10,995 bases of DNA from JACXVD01 sp047975785 (GTDB lineage Bacteria > Pseudomonadota > Alphaproteobacteria > Sphingomonadales > Sphingomonadaceae): the NCBI GenBank assembly GCA_047975785.1, contig JBKEEC010000204.1:1-10995 (forward strand), in the 5' to 3' direction. The translations under genes were made by a program, and so were the position numbers. A model generated the notes under the pieces. That model had not been told where the DNA came from. It saw only the letters and a program-made list of their open reading frames with translations, and made no database searches. This document shows, one piece after another, positions 1-6,272 of the stretch (its first letter is position 1; every line of letters begins with the position of its first letter).

Positions 1-390
1 GTGGCGCGGATTCACGCGATCCTGAGGCGCAGCGCCATGCGCCAGACCCTTCCGGGAACACAGGACGCGATCAGTTCCGGCCAGAGCCAGATCGTTGACC
101 GGGGCCGCCTTGTCATGGATCGTGACAGGCATCACGTCACCTGGAACGGACGCGCAGTATCCCTGACTGTTACCGAATTTCTGATTCTTGAGGCCCTGGC
201 GACACGACCCGGAGTTATCAAAAGCCGAAACCAGCTGATGGATGCGGCCTATCCCGATGATGTGTTTGTGGATGATCGCACGGTCGACAGCCACATCAAG
301 CGTATGCGCCGCAAGTTTCGCTCGGTAGATCCGCAATTCGAAGCCATCGATACTCTCTATGGTGCGGGATACAGCTATATCGATGGGTAA
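1..390 (+). CDS. chvI: ChvI-type response regulator, C-terminal DNA-binding part (5' end outside window)
   Basis: Encodes the winged-helix output domain of an OmpR/PhoB-class response regulator. The reading frame is open from the first base, and the leading GTG codon reads as an internal Val in V-A-R-I-H-A-I-L-R-R, the usual linker after a receiver domain. The receiver domain with its phospho-Asp must therefore lie upstream of the window. Residues about 33-129 show the family pattern: L-T-V-T-E-F-L-I-L-E, then S-R-N-Q-L-M-D, then the recognition helix R-T-V-D-S-H-I-K-R-M-R-R-K-F, and the terminal G-A-G-Y-S-Y wing. The next gene is a histidine kinase whose start overlaps this stop by 8 nt, followed by hprK and rapZ. 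That order is typical of ChvI (also called ExoR/ChvGI regulon or BatR) in alphaproteobacteria, where it controls envelope and acid-stress responses. The ChvI name comes from this context; the OmpR-family assignment is direct. Confidence 0.88.
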   Translation: MARIHAILRRSAMRQTLPGTQDAISSGQSQIVDRGRLVMDRDRHHVTWNGRAVSLTVTEFLILEALATRPGVIKSRNQLMDAAYPDDVFVDDRTVDSHIKRMRRKFRSVDPQFEAIDTLYGAGYSYIDG

Positions 391-1966
391 AAGACACAAT
401 CCCGGTTCGGTTGATGCCCGACTGGAGAAAATTGAGCAAACGCAGCGTTTCTCTCTTCCCTCCCGCATTCTGGCTGTGAATATCCTGCCTCTGGCACTGC
501 TGGGCGGCGGGATTTTCTATCTCGATACCTATCGCAAGCAATTGCTGGATGAACGCTACAAACTGGCCCGTATCGAAGCCCAGATTACGGCTGAGGCCCT
601 GGCAGGGGCCACGCGTGAACGGCAGGAAGCACTGCTGATACAGATCGGCAAGGAACAACGCCTTCGTCTGCGCATGTTTGATGCCGAAGGCAAACTCTGG
701 GCAGACAGTTTCGAACTTGATTCCCCTTCTTTCCAGATGGACGTTGCAGGAGATGAAAACTGGAATGAACGCTTTGCCCGCCTGATGGACAGGGTGGTTG
801 ATACCATTGTTGGTGCAGACCCGATCCCTGACTACACGGAACCATCTGATCCGGCCGCCGATGCCTGGCCGGAACTGCGCCGGGCCAGAGCGGAAGGCCT
901 GACCCAGATCCAGTTGCGTGACTGGTCGGATGGCACGCCAGTCATCAATGCGGCTGCGCCGGTGGGCCTCAAGGGCGCGACATTGCTGACAACCCGCAAT
1001 GCGGTAGACATTACCAATGCCGTGCGCAGCGCCCGCAGCACACTTGTCACCTATTTCATCATCGCCTTGCTGATGTCTGTCACGCTCTCGATGTTTCTGG
1101 CACGAACGATTGTTGTTCCCCTGCGCACCCTGTCCCGCGCTGCCATGCGTGTGCGCCTTGGCCGTGACAGGCAGGTAGATGTTCCCCGTCTGCCTGAGCG
1201 GAGGGATGAAATTGGTGTTCTTGCCCGTGCCATATCCGATATGTCGGTCGCACTTCGCCAGCGTATTGATGCGGTAGAGCATTTTGCCGCAGATGTTGCG
1301 CATGAAATCAAGAACCCTCTGGCCAGCCTGCGCAGTGCCATTGAATCACTGGGCCGGGTGGAAGATCCGCAATTGCGCCGCCAGCTAACCGAAATTGCCT
1401 CGCATGATGTGCGCCGGATAGACAGGCTGGTTACGGAAATATCCGATGCCAGTCGTATCGATGCCGAACTGTCACGCGCGACATTTGAGCCGGTTAACCT
1501 GTCGGCCCTTCTTGCCAATATTATTGGTTCGAGAGAATACCGCTCAGAAAATGAACAAACGCATATCGTGGTCAATGGCGATGAAAACCCCGTCTATGTC
1601 ATGGGTGTCCCGGTGCGGCTTGAACGCGTGATAGAAAACCTGCTGGACAATGCCGTTTCGTTTTCTCCGCCCGGAGGCACGATCACCATGAGCCTGAGCG
1701 ATGATCAGGAACGTGTTACCTTGATGGTGTGCGATGAAGGCCCTGGTATCCCGCACGACTCACGGGAAAAAGTCTTTCAGCGGTTCCATTCTGTCCGTCC
1801 CGATGAAGAAGCCTTTGGTCAGCATAGCGGACTGGGTCTTGCCATTGCCCGCACCATTGCTGAAGCCCATGATGGTGCATTGACAGCTCATGATCGGCCA
1901 GACGGAAAATCCGGCGCCTGTCTGATGCTGGATTTGCCATCCTGGCATACCAGTGGTGCCGCGTGA
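383..1966 (+). CDS. chvG: ChvG-type membrane sensor histidine kinase
   Basis: Probable inner-membrane sensor kinase partner of the upstream regulator, 527 aa from the ATG at 383. That start overlaps the chvI stop (ATGGGTAA); an in-frame ATG at 359 would add 8 residues. Visible order: a first membrane segment near residues 28-47, a periplasmic sensor region of about 170 residues, a second membrane segment (V-T-Y-F-I-I-A-L-L-M...) near 225-245, a HAMP-like linker, and the H-box A-D-V-A-H-E-I-K-N-P-L with phospho-acceptor His307. The ATPase domain follows with N-box E-N-L-L-D-N-A (Asn419, Asn423), G1 box D-E-G-P-G-I-P (from Asp451), F-box F-Q-R-F and G2 box S-G-L-G-L-A-I-A (Ser482-Ala489). All catalytic elements look intact. 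It is followed immediately by hprK with a 4-nt GTGA overlap, so the genes are probably translationally coupled. The ChvG name rests on the neighbourhood and domain plan. Confidence 0.9.
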   Translation: MGKRHNPGSVDARLEKIEQTQRFSLPSRILAVNILPLALLGGGIFYLDTYRKQLLDERYKLARIEAQITAEALAGATRERQEALLIQIGKEQRLRLRMFDAEGKLWADSFELDSPSFQMDVAGDENWNERFARLMDRVVDTIVGADPIPDYTEPSDPAADAWPELRRARAEGLTQIQLRDWSDGTPVINAAAPVGLKGATLLTTRNAVDITNAVRSARSTLVTYFIIALLMSVTLSMFLARTIVVPLRTLSRAAMRVRLGRDRQVDVPRLPERRDEIGVLARAISDMSVALRQRIDAVEHFAADVAHEIKNPLASLRSAIESLGRVEDPQLRRQLTEIASHDVRRIDRLVTEISDASRIDAELSRATFEPVNLSALLANIIGSREYRSENEQTHIVVNGDENPVYVMGVPVRLERVIENLLDNAVSFSPPGGTITMSLSDDQERVTLMVCDEGPGIPHDSREKVFQRFHSVRPDEEAFGQHSGLGLAIARTIAEAHDGALTAHDRPDGKSGACLMLDLPSWHTSGAA

Positions 1967-2373
1967 TCGTTCAGGCGAGCTGTGTTGCGATTGGCGAGCG
2001 GGCAATACTGATAGAAGGCGTGCCCGCTAGCGGCAAAAGCAGCCTGGCCCTGTCGCTGATTGACCGCGGCGCCGTGCTTGTGGGCGATGATGGCGTAATG
2101 CTTGAGCGAGACGGAAACCGGATCATGGCTTCGCCGCCTCCCAATATTCGCGGCCTGCTGGAAATTCGCAATGTCGGGCTGGTTCCCTTTCCCGTTACGA
2201 AGGCACCACTGGCATTGATTATCCGGATCGACAAATCTGCCCCTCGTCACCGCGACATGCCGGAAAATCGCGATATTTCGGGCTGTCAAATTCCCTTGAT
2301 CCCGCTTTATCCGGCTGGTGCGATCATGGCCTTGCGGGCAGAGCAGGCCCTGCGCATCTATGGCCTGCCCTGA
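1963..2373 (+). CDS. hprK: Short HPr kinase/phosphorylase (HprK), divergent active site
   Basis: Predicted to phosphorylate, and perhaps dephosphorylate, the regulatory serine of HPr, which is encoded about 2 kb downstream. The protein has 136 residues and consists only of the C-terminal kinase domain, as is usual in alphaproteobacteria; firmicute HprK is about 310 aa. The P-loop is G-V-P-A-S-G-K-S (residues 19-26), followed by the acidic pair in V-G-D-D-G-V (about 41-46) and the family signature region I-R-G-L-L-E-I-R-N-V-G. It starts at GTG 1963, overlapping the chvG stop by 4 nt. Oddities: Gln4 sits where many HprK proteins have a His 15 residues before the P-loop Gly, the P-loop lacks the usual Ser-Gly pair, and R-N replaces R-G in the signature. 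Whether it is an active bifunctional enzyme is open. Family identity is strongly supported by context (rapZ, EIIA, HPr). Confidence 0.87.
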   Translation: MIVQASCVAIGERAILIEGVPASGKSSLALSLIDRGAVLVGDDGVMLERDGNRIMASPPPNIRGLLEIRNVGLVPFPVTKAPLALIIRIDKSAPRHRDMPENRDISGCQIPLIPLYPAGAIMALRAEQALRIYGLP

Positions 2374-2374
2374 A

Positions 2375-3355
2375 ATGGATCAGGACAAAGATTCCCCCTT
2401 CCCACTGACACAAAAAAAGATCAAACCCGACCCGATGACGGATGAGTCGCAACCATCACTACCGCAAAAACAGCATATCCTACTCGTTACCGGGCTGTCA
2501 GGAGCAGGAAAGACGACTGCGCTTCAGGTTCTGGAAGATCTGGGCTGGGAAACCATTGATAATTTCCCTATCCGCCTGCTGGAACGCATGATCAGCAATG
2601 ATGATGAAACTTCACCTCATCCGCTGGCTATCGGGTTTGATAGCAGAACACGCGGATTCAGGCCCTCTGCCATTATTGATCTGGTCAAGGCCCTGTCCCT
2701 CAGAGATGATCTGAGCGTGGCCACGCTTTTTCTGGACTGTAATGGCAAGGAGCTGGAGCGGCGTTACAACGAAACCCGCCGACGTCACCCTATGGCGCAA
2801 CAAAGTCCGGTTCGGTCGGGAATCGCAGCGGAACGTGAATTGCTGGCGCCACTGCGCCGGTGGGCTGACGCGGTTATAGATACCAGCGATTTTTCCAGCA
2901 ATGATCTGCAAATGGCGATTCGCGCACGTTTTTCCGACAGCGCGCCCCGCACCATGGAAGTCATAGTCTCCAGTTTCGGCTTTGCACGTGGTATGCCTCC
3001 GCTGGCTGATCTCGTGTTTGACATGCGCTTTCTTGACAATCCCCATTGGGAAGATGACCTCAGGGAGCAGACCGGGCTTGATGCTCCGGTGGGCGAATAT
3101 ATTATGCGCGATCCTGCATTTACACCTGCTTACGAACAGATACACAGCCTGTTGCTGACCTTGCTGCCACGTTATCGCGCGCAGGGGCGCAGCTATGTCA
3201 ATATTGCGTTTGGGTGCACGGGTGGGCGGCACCGTTCTGTTTTCACAGCGCAGAAAATGGCCTCAGCCTTGCAAGAGGAAGGTTTTTCCCCCACACTCAT
3301 ACACCGCAATCTCGGCTCACGTGCAGCCGATACGATTGAAGGCCCGCAATTATGA
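2375..3355 (+). CDS. rapZ: RapZ-family P-loop RNA-binding/nucleotide-binding protein
   Basis: Member of the RapZ/YvcJ family (COG1660). In enterobacteria RapZ is an RNase adaptor that controls glucosamine-6-phosphate synthase through small RNAs; the role in alphaproteobacteria is less defined. Walker A is G-L-S-G-A-G-K-T (residues 40-47), followed by A-L-Q-V-L-E-D-L-G-W-E-T-I-D-N as typical for the family. A central F-L-D-C-N-G-K-E-L-E-R-R-Y-N-E-T-R-R-R-H-P segment and the C-terminal signature F-G-C-T-G-G-R-H-R-S-V (Cys281, His286, Arg287) are intact. The ATG at 2375 lies one base after the hprK stop and gives 326 aa. An ATG at 2435 (306 aa) is also possible, because the residues before it are poorly conserved-looking and neither start has a strong ribosome binding site. 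An upstream in-frame ATG at 2318 lies inside hprK and is less likely. The family is certain; the start is not. Confidence 0.9.
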   Translation: MDQDKDSPFPLTQKKIKPDPMTDESQPSLPQKQHILLVTGLSGAGKTTALQVLEDLGWETIDNFPIRLLERMISNDDETSPHPLAIGFDSRTRGFRPSAIIDLVKALSLRDDLSVATLFLDCNGKELERRYNETRRRHPMAQQSPVRSGIAAERELLAPLRRWADAVIDTSDFSSNDLQMAIRARFSDSAPRTMEVIVSSFGFARGMPPLADLVFDMRFLDNPHWEDDLREQTGLDAPVGEYIMRDPAFTPAYEQIHSLLLTLLPRYRAQGRSYVNIAFGCTGGRHRSVFTAQKMASALQEEGFSPTLIHRNLGSRAADTIEGPQL

Positions 3356-3536
3356 TTATGTCCGGCTGCCGAAGTAAGTTTCTGTCTTGTCTGGTCACGG
3401 TCACCTGCAAGATAGCACCTCGCGCACAAAAATGGGCACAGGGTTTCAGCAAAAGCAATTCGGTATCAGCAATATACAGCAGAAATCCAGAATCAGCATT
3501 ATGTCTCCATGCTACAGGTAAGGCTCATCTCTGCTC
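3356..3536 (+). other. Non-coding gap before the EIIA gene, with three TCAGCA repeats
   Basis: This is the largest gap in the plus-strand block and probably holds the promoter of the EIIA-HPr unit, though I cannot point to a convincing -35/-10 pair. It contains three direct TCAGCA copies at 3446, 3466 and 3493 (spacing 20 and 27 nt) and a tandem GGTCAC repeat near 3395. A short frame running through 3352-3540 has no recognisable features and overlaps the EIIA start; I treat it as non-coding. An AGGTAAGG stretch at 3516-3523 could be the EIIA ribosome binding site, at a somewhat long spacing of 13 nt. Confidence 0.4.
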
Positions 3537-3956
3537 ATGATTGGTATGGTTCTGGTCACGCATGGCCGTCTGGCTGAGACATTTGTTGATGCGATGGAGC
3601 ATGTCGTCGGCAAACAGGATAATGTCGCCACCATCTGCATCGGCCCCTTTGATGACATGGAACAGCGACGCGAAGATATCGCCCGCGCCATCGATGAAGT
3701 GAATAGTGGCGATGGGGTCATCATACTGACAGACCTGTTTGGCGGAACACCGTCAAACCTTGCAATCTCCTTGCTTGATGCCGGACGGGTGGAAGTGATT
3801 GCCGGTATCAATCTGCCCATGCTCATTCGTCTGGCTGGTGCCCGCAAGACAATGAATGTAAGTGATGCCGTGGCCGCAGCACGCGATGCCGGACGCAACT
3901 ATATTACCATAGCATCAGAACTCCTGGGAGATCAGAAACAGGATGCCGCAGAATGA
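3537..3956 (+). CDS. PTS EIIA component, mannose/fructose family
   Basis: Soluble EIIA domain of the mannose-family phosphotransferase system, 139 aa. The phospho-acceptor is His9 in V-L-V-T-H-G, and the family core I-I-L-T-D-L-F-G-G-T-P-S-N-L-A (about 61-75) and G-I-N-L-P-M-L (about 90-96) is intact. No EIIB, EIIC or EIID domain is fused or encoded nearby, so sugar transport is unlikely. In alphaproteobacteria such lone EIIA proteins sit at the end of a regulatory relay fed by HPr. In Sinorhizobium and relatives this arm is linked to carbon regulation and to HprK activity; that role is knowledge of relatives, not visible here. The stop overlaps the HPr start by 4 nt (ATGA), indicating translational coupling. 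The 181-nt gap upstream suggests the pair may have its own promoter. Confidence 0.92.
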   Translation: MIGMVLVTHGRLAETFVDAMEHVVGKQDNVATICIGPFDDMEQRREDIARAIDEVNSGDGVIILTDLFGGTPSNLAISLLDAGRVEVIAGINLPMLIRLAGARKTMNVSDAVAAARDAGRNYITIASELLGDQKQDAAE

Positions 3957-4234
3957 GCAATGACTATCGGCGAACAGTCATAATCGTCAATCAAAGAGGC
4001 CTTCATGCCCGCGCCAGTGCAAAATTTGTCAATGCCGTGACCGAACTGCCGGACTCGGTGCTCGTGACCGTGGCAAAGGACGGCACGCAGGCATCCGGCG
4101 GGTCAATCCTTGGCCTGATGATGCTCGGCGCAGCCAAGGGTGATACCATCGAATTGCAAGTGAGCGGCGAAGGAAGCCAGCAGGCGCTCGACCAGCTCTG
4201 TGCGCTGGTTGATGGCGGGTTTGGCGAAGACTGA
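3953..4234 (+). CDS. ptsH: HPr family phosphocarrier protein
   Basis: Small phosphocarrier of 93 aa. His18 in Q-R-G-L-H-A-R-A is the site that takes phosphate from enzyme I, and Ser51 in A-S-G-G-S-I-L-G-L-M-M-L is the regulatory serine targeted by HprK. Both sites are intact, which fits the presence of hprK in the same cluster. The start codon overlaps the EIIA stop (ATGA), with an AGGA ribosome binding site 9 nt upstream inside EIIA. In many alphaproteobacteria an enzyme I gene (ptsP or ptsI) is near; here the next gene is an RNA methyltransferase, so the phosphate donor must be encoded elsewhere. The symbol follows common practice; the protein could also be named npr (NPr) in strains with only a nitrogen-type PTS. 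Confidence 0.94.
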   Translation: MSNDYRRTVIIVNQRGLHARASAKFVNAVTELPDSVLVTVAKDGTQASGGSILGLMMLGAAKGDTIELQVSGEGSQQALDQLCALVDGGFGED

Positions 4235-4253
4235 TTTATTGAGCTGACCGCCA

Positions 4254-5099
4254 ATGCGCCGTGAAATTACAGGTTTTTCCAATCCCGCTGTCAAATATCT
4301 GCGCAGCCTGCGTGACAAAAAACACCGCAAACAGACCGGCCAGTTTCTTGTAGAGGGCCTGCGTCTGCTCACCGATGCGCGTGAAAGTGGCCGTTTGCCA
4401 AAAATATTGATGATGGCCCGGATGCGTGACCCGCATCCGCTGCTATCGGATCTGGAGCAGGGCGTTGCTGCTTCGGGCGGAGACATTATCGAAACCAGCC
4501 CGGAGATACTTTCGCGCATCACAGGCAAGGATAATCCGCAAGGCGTTATCGGGGCATTTGATGTGTTCGATACATCACTCGACCGGATTGACCGGACACA
4601 GGTCCCCATCTGGCTGGTTGCACAGGCGATGCGTGATCCGGGCAATCTTGGCACCATGTTGCGCACAGCCGATGCGCTTGGCGCTGGCGGACTGATCCTG
4701 ATTGATGACTGCGCGGACCCGTTTTCAAGTGAAGCCGTCCGCGCAAGCATGGGCGCGATTTTTACCCGCCAGCTCGCACAAGCACGCTGGGACGCATTTC
4801 TGCCATGGCTGCGCAGCTCAGAAGGGCAATTGGTCGCCGCTTCCCTGCGCGATGCGGTGCCTTATCGCGAAGCTCCCTATCAGGCACCGTGCTTTATCAT
4901 GGTTGGCAATGAATCGCAGGGACTGCCGGAAAGCTATGAAAAAGCCTGTGATCTGCGTGTAACCCTGCCGATGCGTGGCAAGGCAGACAGCCTCAATGCT
5001 GCGATTGCAGGGGCTGTCCTCGGTTATGAGGTGCTGGCGTCTCTGAATCAGAATACCGGGTCAAATCCGGGTGGCAATTCGCCATCCGGTCCCGGCTGA
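4254..5099 (+). CDS. TrmH/SpoU-family RNA 2'-O-methyltransferase
   Basis: Predicted SAM-dependent ribose 2'-O-methyltransferase acting on rRNA or tRNA, 281 aa. The N-terminal substrate-binding domain (about 1-105) has the L-V-E-G-L-R-L-L pattern of the L30e-like SpoU substrate-binding fold. The knotted catalytic domain carries all three SpoU motifs: motif 1 D-P-G-N-L-G-T-M-L-R-T-A (Asn131, Arg137), motif 2 M-V-G-N-E-S-Q-G-L-P (Asn219, Glu220) and motif 3 L-P-M-R-G-K-A-D-S-L-N-A-A (Ser246-Asn248). The exact target base cannot be read from sequence; TsnR/RlmB-like 23S rRNA enzymes are the nearest pattern. It starts 19 nt after HPr and may be read from the same transcript. The last 17 codons, a Gly/Pro/Asn/Ser-rich tail after the conserved domain, lie on DNA that also encodes the end of cysH on the other strand. 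Confidence 0.88.
   Translation: MRREITGFSNPAVKYLRSLRDKKHRKQTGQFLVEGLRLLTDARESGRLPKILMMARMRDPHPLLSDLEQGVAASGGDIIETSPEILSRITGKDNPQGVIGAFDVFDTSLDRIDRTQVPIWLVAQAMRDPGNLGTMLRTADALGAGGLILIDDCADPFSSEAVRASMGAIFTRQLAQARWDAFLPWLRSSEGQLVAASLRDAVPYREAPYQAPCFIMVGNESQGLPESYEKACDLRVTLPMRGKADSLNAAIAGAVLGYEVLASLNQNTGSNPGGNSPSGPG
5048..5099. other. Convergent coding overlap between the RNA methyltransferase gene and cysH
   Basis: Both reading frames continue through this 52-nt segment on opposite strands, each ending inside the other. It encodes a Gly/Pro/Ser/Asn-rich tail of the methyltransferase and a Pro/Gly-rich tail of CysH, in both cases after the last conserved motif. No terminator is seen between the two genes. 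Confidence 0.85.
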
Positions 5100-5884
5100 A
5101 CAGGCGAGTGAATCCCGCATTCAGTTTTGTCCCAGCCCTTCCATCGGCCAGAGCGGGAGTCTTCGCCTGCGGCCACCTTGCTGGTGCAGGGCGAACAGCC
5201 GATTGACGGATAACCATCAGCAACCAGCGGGTGCGGCGGCAGATCATGTTCCGCAAAATAAGCGGCAATGTCGTCGGCTTTCCAGTCGATCAACGGGTTG
5301 ATCTTCAGCCGCCCCTGCGCATCAGAATTATCAACCTCAAAACGGGGCAGGCTGGAACGCGTGCTGGACTGAAACGCCTTGCGTCCTGTCAGACTGGCAT
5401 CAAATTCTGCCAATGCAGCGGCAAGAGGTTGCACCTTGCGGATTTCACAGCAGCCATCCGGGTCATAGGACCAGCGCAGCCCGCTCTCGTCACGATCAGC
5501 CAGTGTTGCGGCATCGGGTGTCAATATGCGCAGGCCAGTCAGCCCCAATCGTTTGACCAGTTCATCACGGTAAGCCAGCGTTTCATCAAAATGTTTTCCG
5601 GTATCCAGAAACAGAACCGGCAGGGTCGGATCAATCTGCGCCACCAGATGCAGCAATACCGCACTTTCGGCCCCCATGCTCGATACGACCGCAATATCTC
5701 CCGCCAGACCATCTGTAATGACAGAGCGCAGCATCTCTACTGTATCGGCACCGCGAAACATGCGGTTGAGCCGCACGGCATCAGCCTCGCTGAATCGCGG
5801 GCCAGTATTGATGGTGTCGCGTGCGCGCACCGGCTCAGCTATTTTGCTGCCGGGCACGAAGCTTCCAGACAGGGATCGTGTCAT
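5048..5884 (-). CDS. cysH: CysH-type adenylyl-sulfate (APS) reductase, thioredoxin-dependent
   Basis: Reduces activated sulfate to sulfite. From the ATG at 5884 it has 278 aa. It shows the PP-loop-like S-S-M-G-A-E-S (68-74), L-D-T-G-K-H-F (94-100) and the catalytic Cys256 in E-C-G-I-H. It also has the Cys145-Cys146 and Cys230-x-x-Cys233 motifs that bind a [4Fe-4S] cluster, the mark of APS-using rather than PAPS-using reductases, so no APS kinase is needed for this step. I chose 5884 because an AGGA lies 8 nt upstream; ATGs at 5893 and 5905 and a GTG at 5830 are alternatives. With the chosen start it overlaps DUF934 by 50 nt. A 19-residue Pro/Gly-rich tail follows E-C-G-I-H, and most of it comes from the overlap with the convergent methyltransferase gene. 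It is the last gene of the sulfate-assimilation operon. Confidence 0.9.
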   Translation of the reverse strand: MTRSLSGSFVPGSKIAEPVRARDTINTGPRFSEADAVRLNRMFRGADTVEMLRSVITDGLAGDIAVVSSMGAESAVLLHLVAQIDPTLPVLFLDTGKHFDETLAYRDELVKRLGLTGLRILTPDAATLADRDESGLRWSYDPDGCCEIRKVQPLAAALAEFDASLTGRKAFQSSTRSSLPRFEVDNSDAQGRLKINPLIDWKADDIAAYFAEHDLPPHPLVADGYPSIGCSPCTSKVAAGEDSRSGRWKGWDKTECGIHSPVQPGPDGELPPGFDPVF

Positions 5885-6272
5885 CGGATGCATCCTGATA
5901 GGCATAGGGATAGCGCGTCAGAGACGCGTTCAGATCGTCCGCGTTAAACGGGGTGTTCGGCGCAAAACTGTCAAACCCGCAGCGCCGCATAAAGGCGACA
6001 AGGTCCAGCAGGACCTCGCCGGTTGCCTTGATCTCCCCCCGGTAACCCTTCTCTCGCAGAATTTGTGCGCTGGAAAATCCGCGACCATCACGGAAACGGG
6101 GAAAATCTATTTCCACCAGATCAAGCCGATCCAGCACCGGAAACAACTGCTCAACATCGTCGCCTGCCTCGATGCGGACCGAGCGGGCATTGTCCTGTCC
6201 AAGAAAGGAATCCAGTGTCACCGCTGGCTCATCAGGTGCGGCGTCATCACGAAAGCGGACAATATCAACCAT
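5835..6272 (-). CDS. DUF934 family protein (CysI-associated, function unknown)
   Basis: A 145-aa soluble protein of the DUF934 family, which in proteobacteria is nearly always found next to cysI and cysH. Its biochemical role is not established; electron transfer or assembly help for sulfite reductase has to be regarded as a guess. The middle and C-terminal parts carry the family-like stretches V-E-I-D-F-P-R-F-R-D-G-R-G-F-S (about 53-67), L-R-E-K-G-Y-R-G-E-I-K-A-T-G-E-V-L-L-D (about 72-90) and M-R-R-C-G-F-D-S-F (about 95-103). No cofactor motif is evident; Cys98 is a single cysteine in a conserved-looking site. The ATG at 6272 is fixed by a perfect AAGGAGG 6 nt upstream and overlaps the cysI stop by 8 nt. 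The frame stays open further upstream inside cysI, but that portion is shadow. Its 3' end overlaps the likely cysH start. Confidence 0.85.
   Translation of the reverse strand: MVDIVRFRDDAAPDEPAVTLDSFLGQDNARSVRIEAGDDVEQLFPVLDRLDLVEIDFPRFRDGRGFSSAQILREKGYRGEIKATGEVLLDLVAFMRRCGFDSFAPNTPFNADDLNASLTRYPYAYQDASDDTIPVWKLRARQQNS

Noticed and set aside
296..1303. 335-codon open frame on the minus strand opposite chvG
   Set aside because: It lies antisense to clear histidine kinase coding sequence, has no recognisable motif, and its composition (many Arg, Gln, His) is typical of a shadow frame.
3352..3540. 62-codon plus-strand frame between rapZ and EIIA
   Set aside because: No ribosome binding site, no motif, starts within the rapZ stop region and ends in the EIIA start; better explained as intergenic DNA.
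5231..5947. 238-codon plus-strand frame opposite cysH
   Set aside because: Fully antisense to cysH, whose cluster and catalytic cysteines are all present; the antisense product resembles no family I know.
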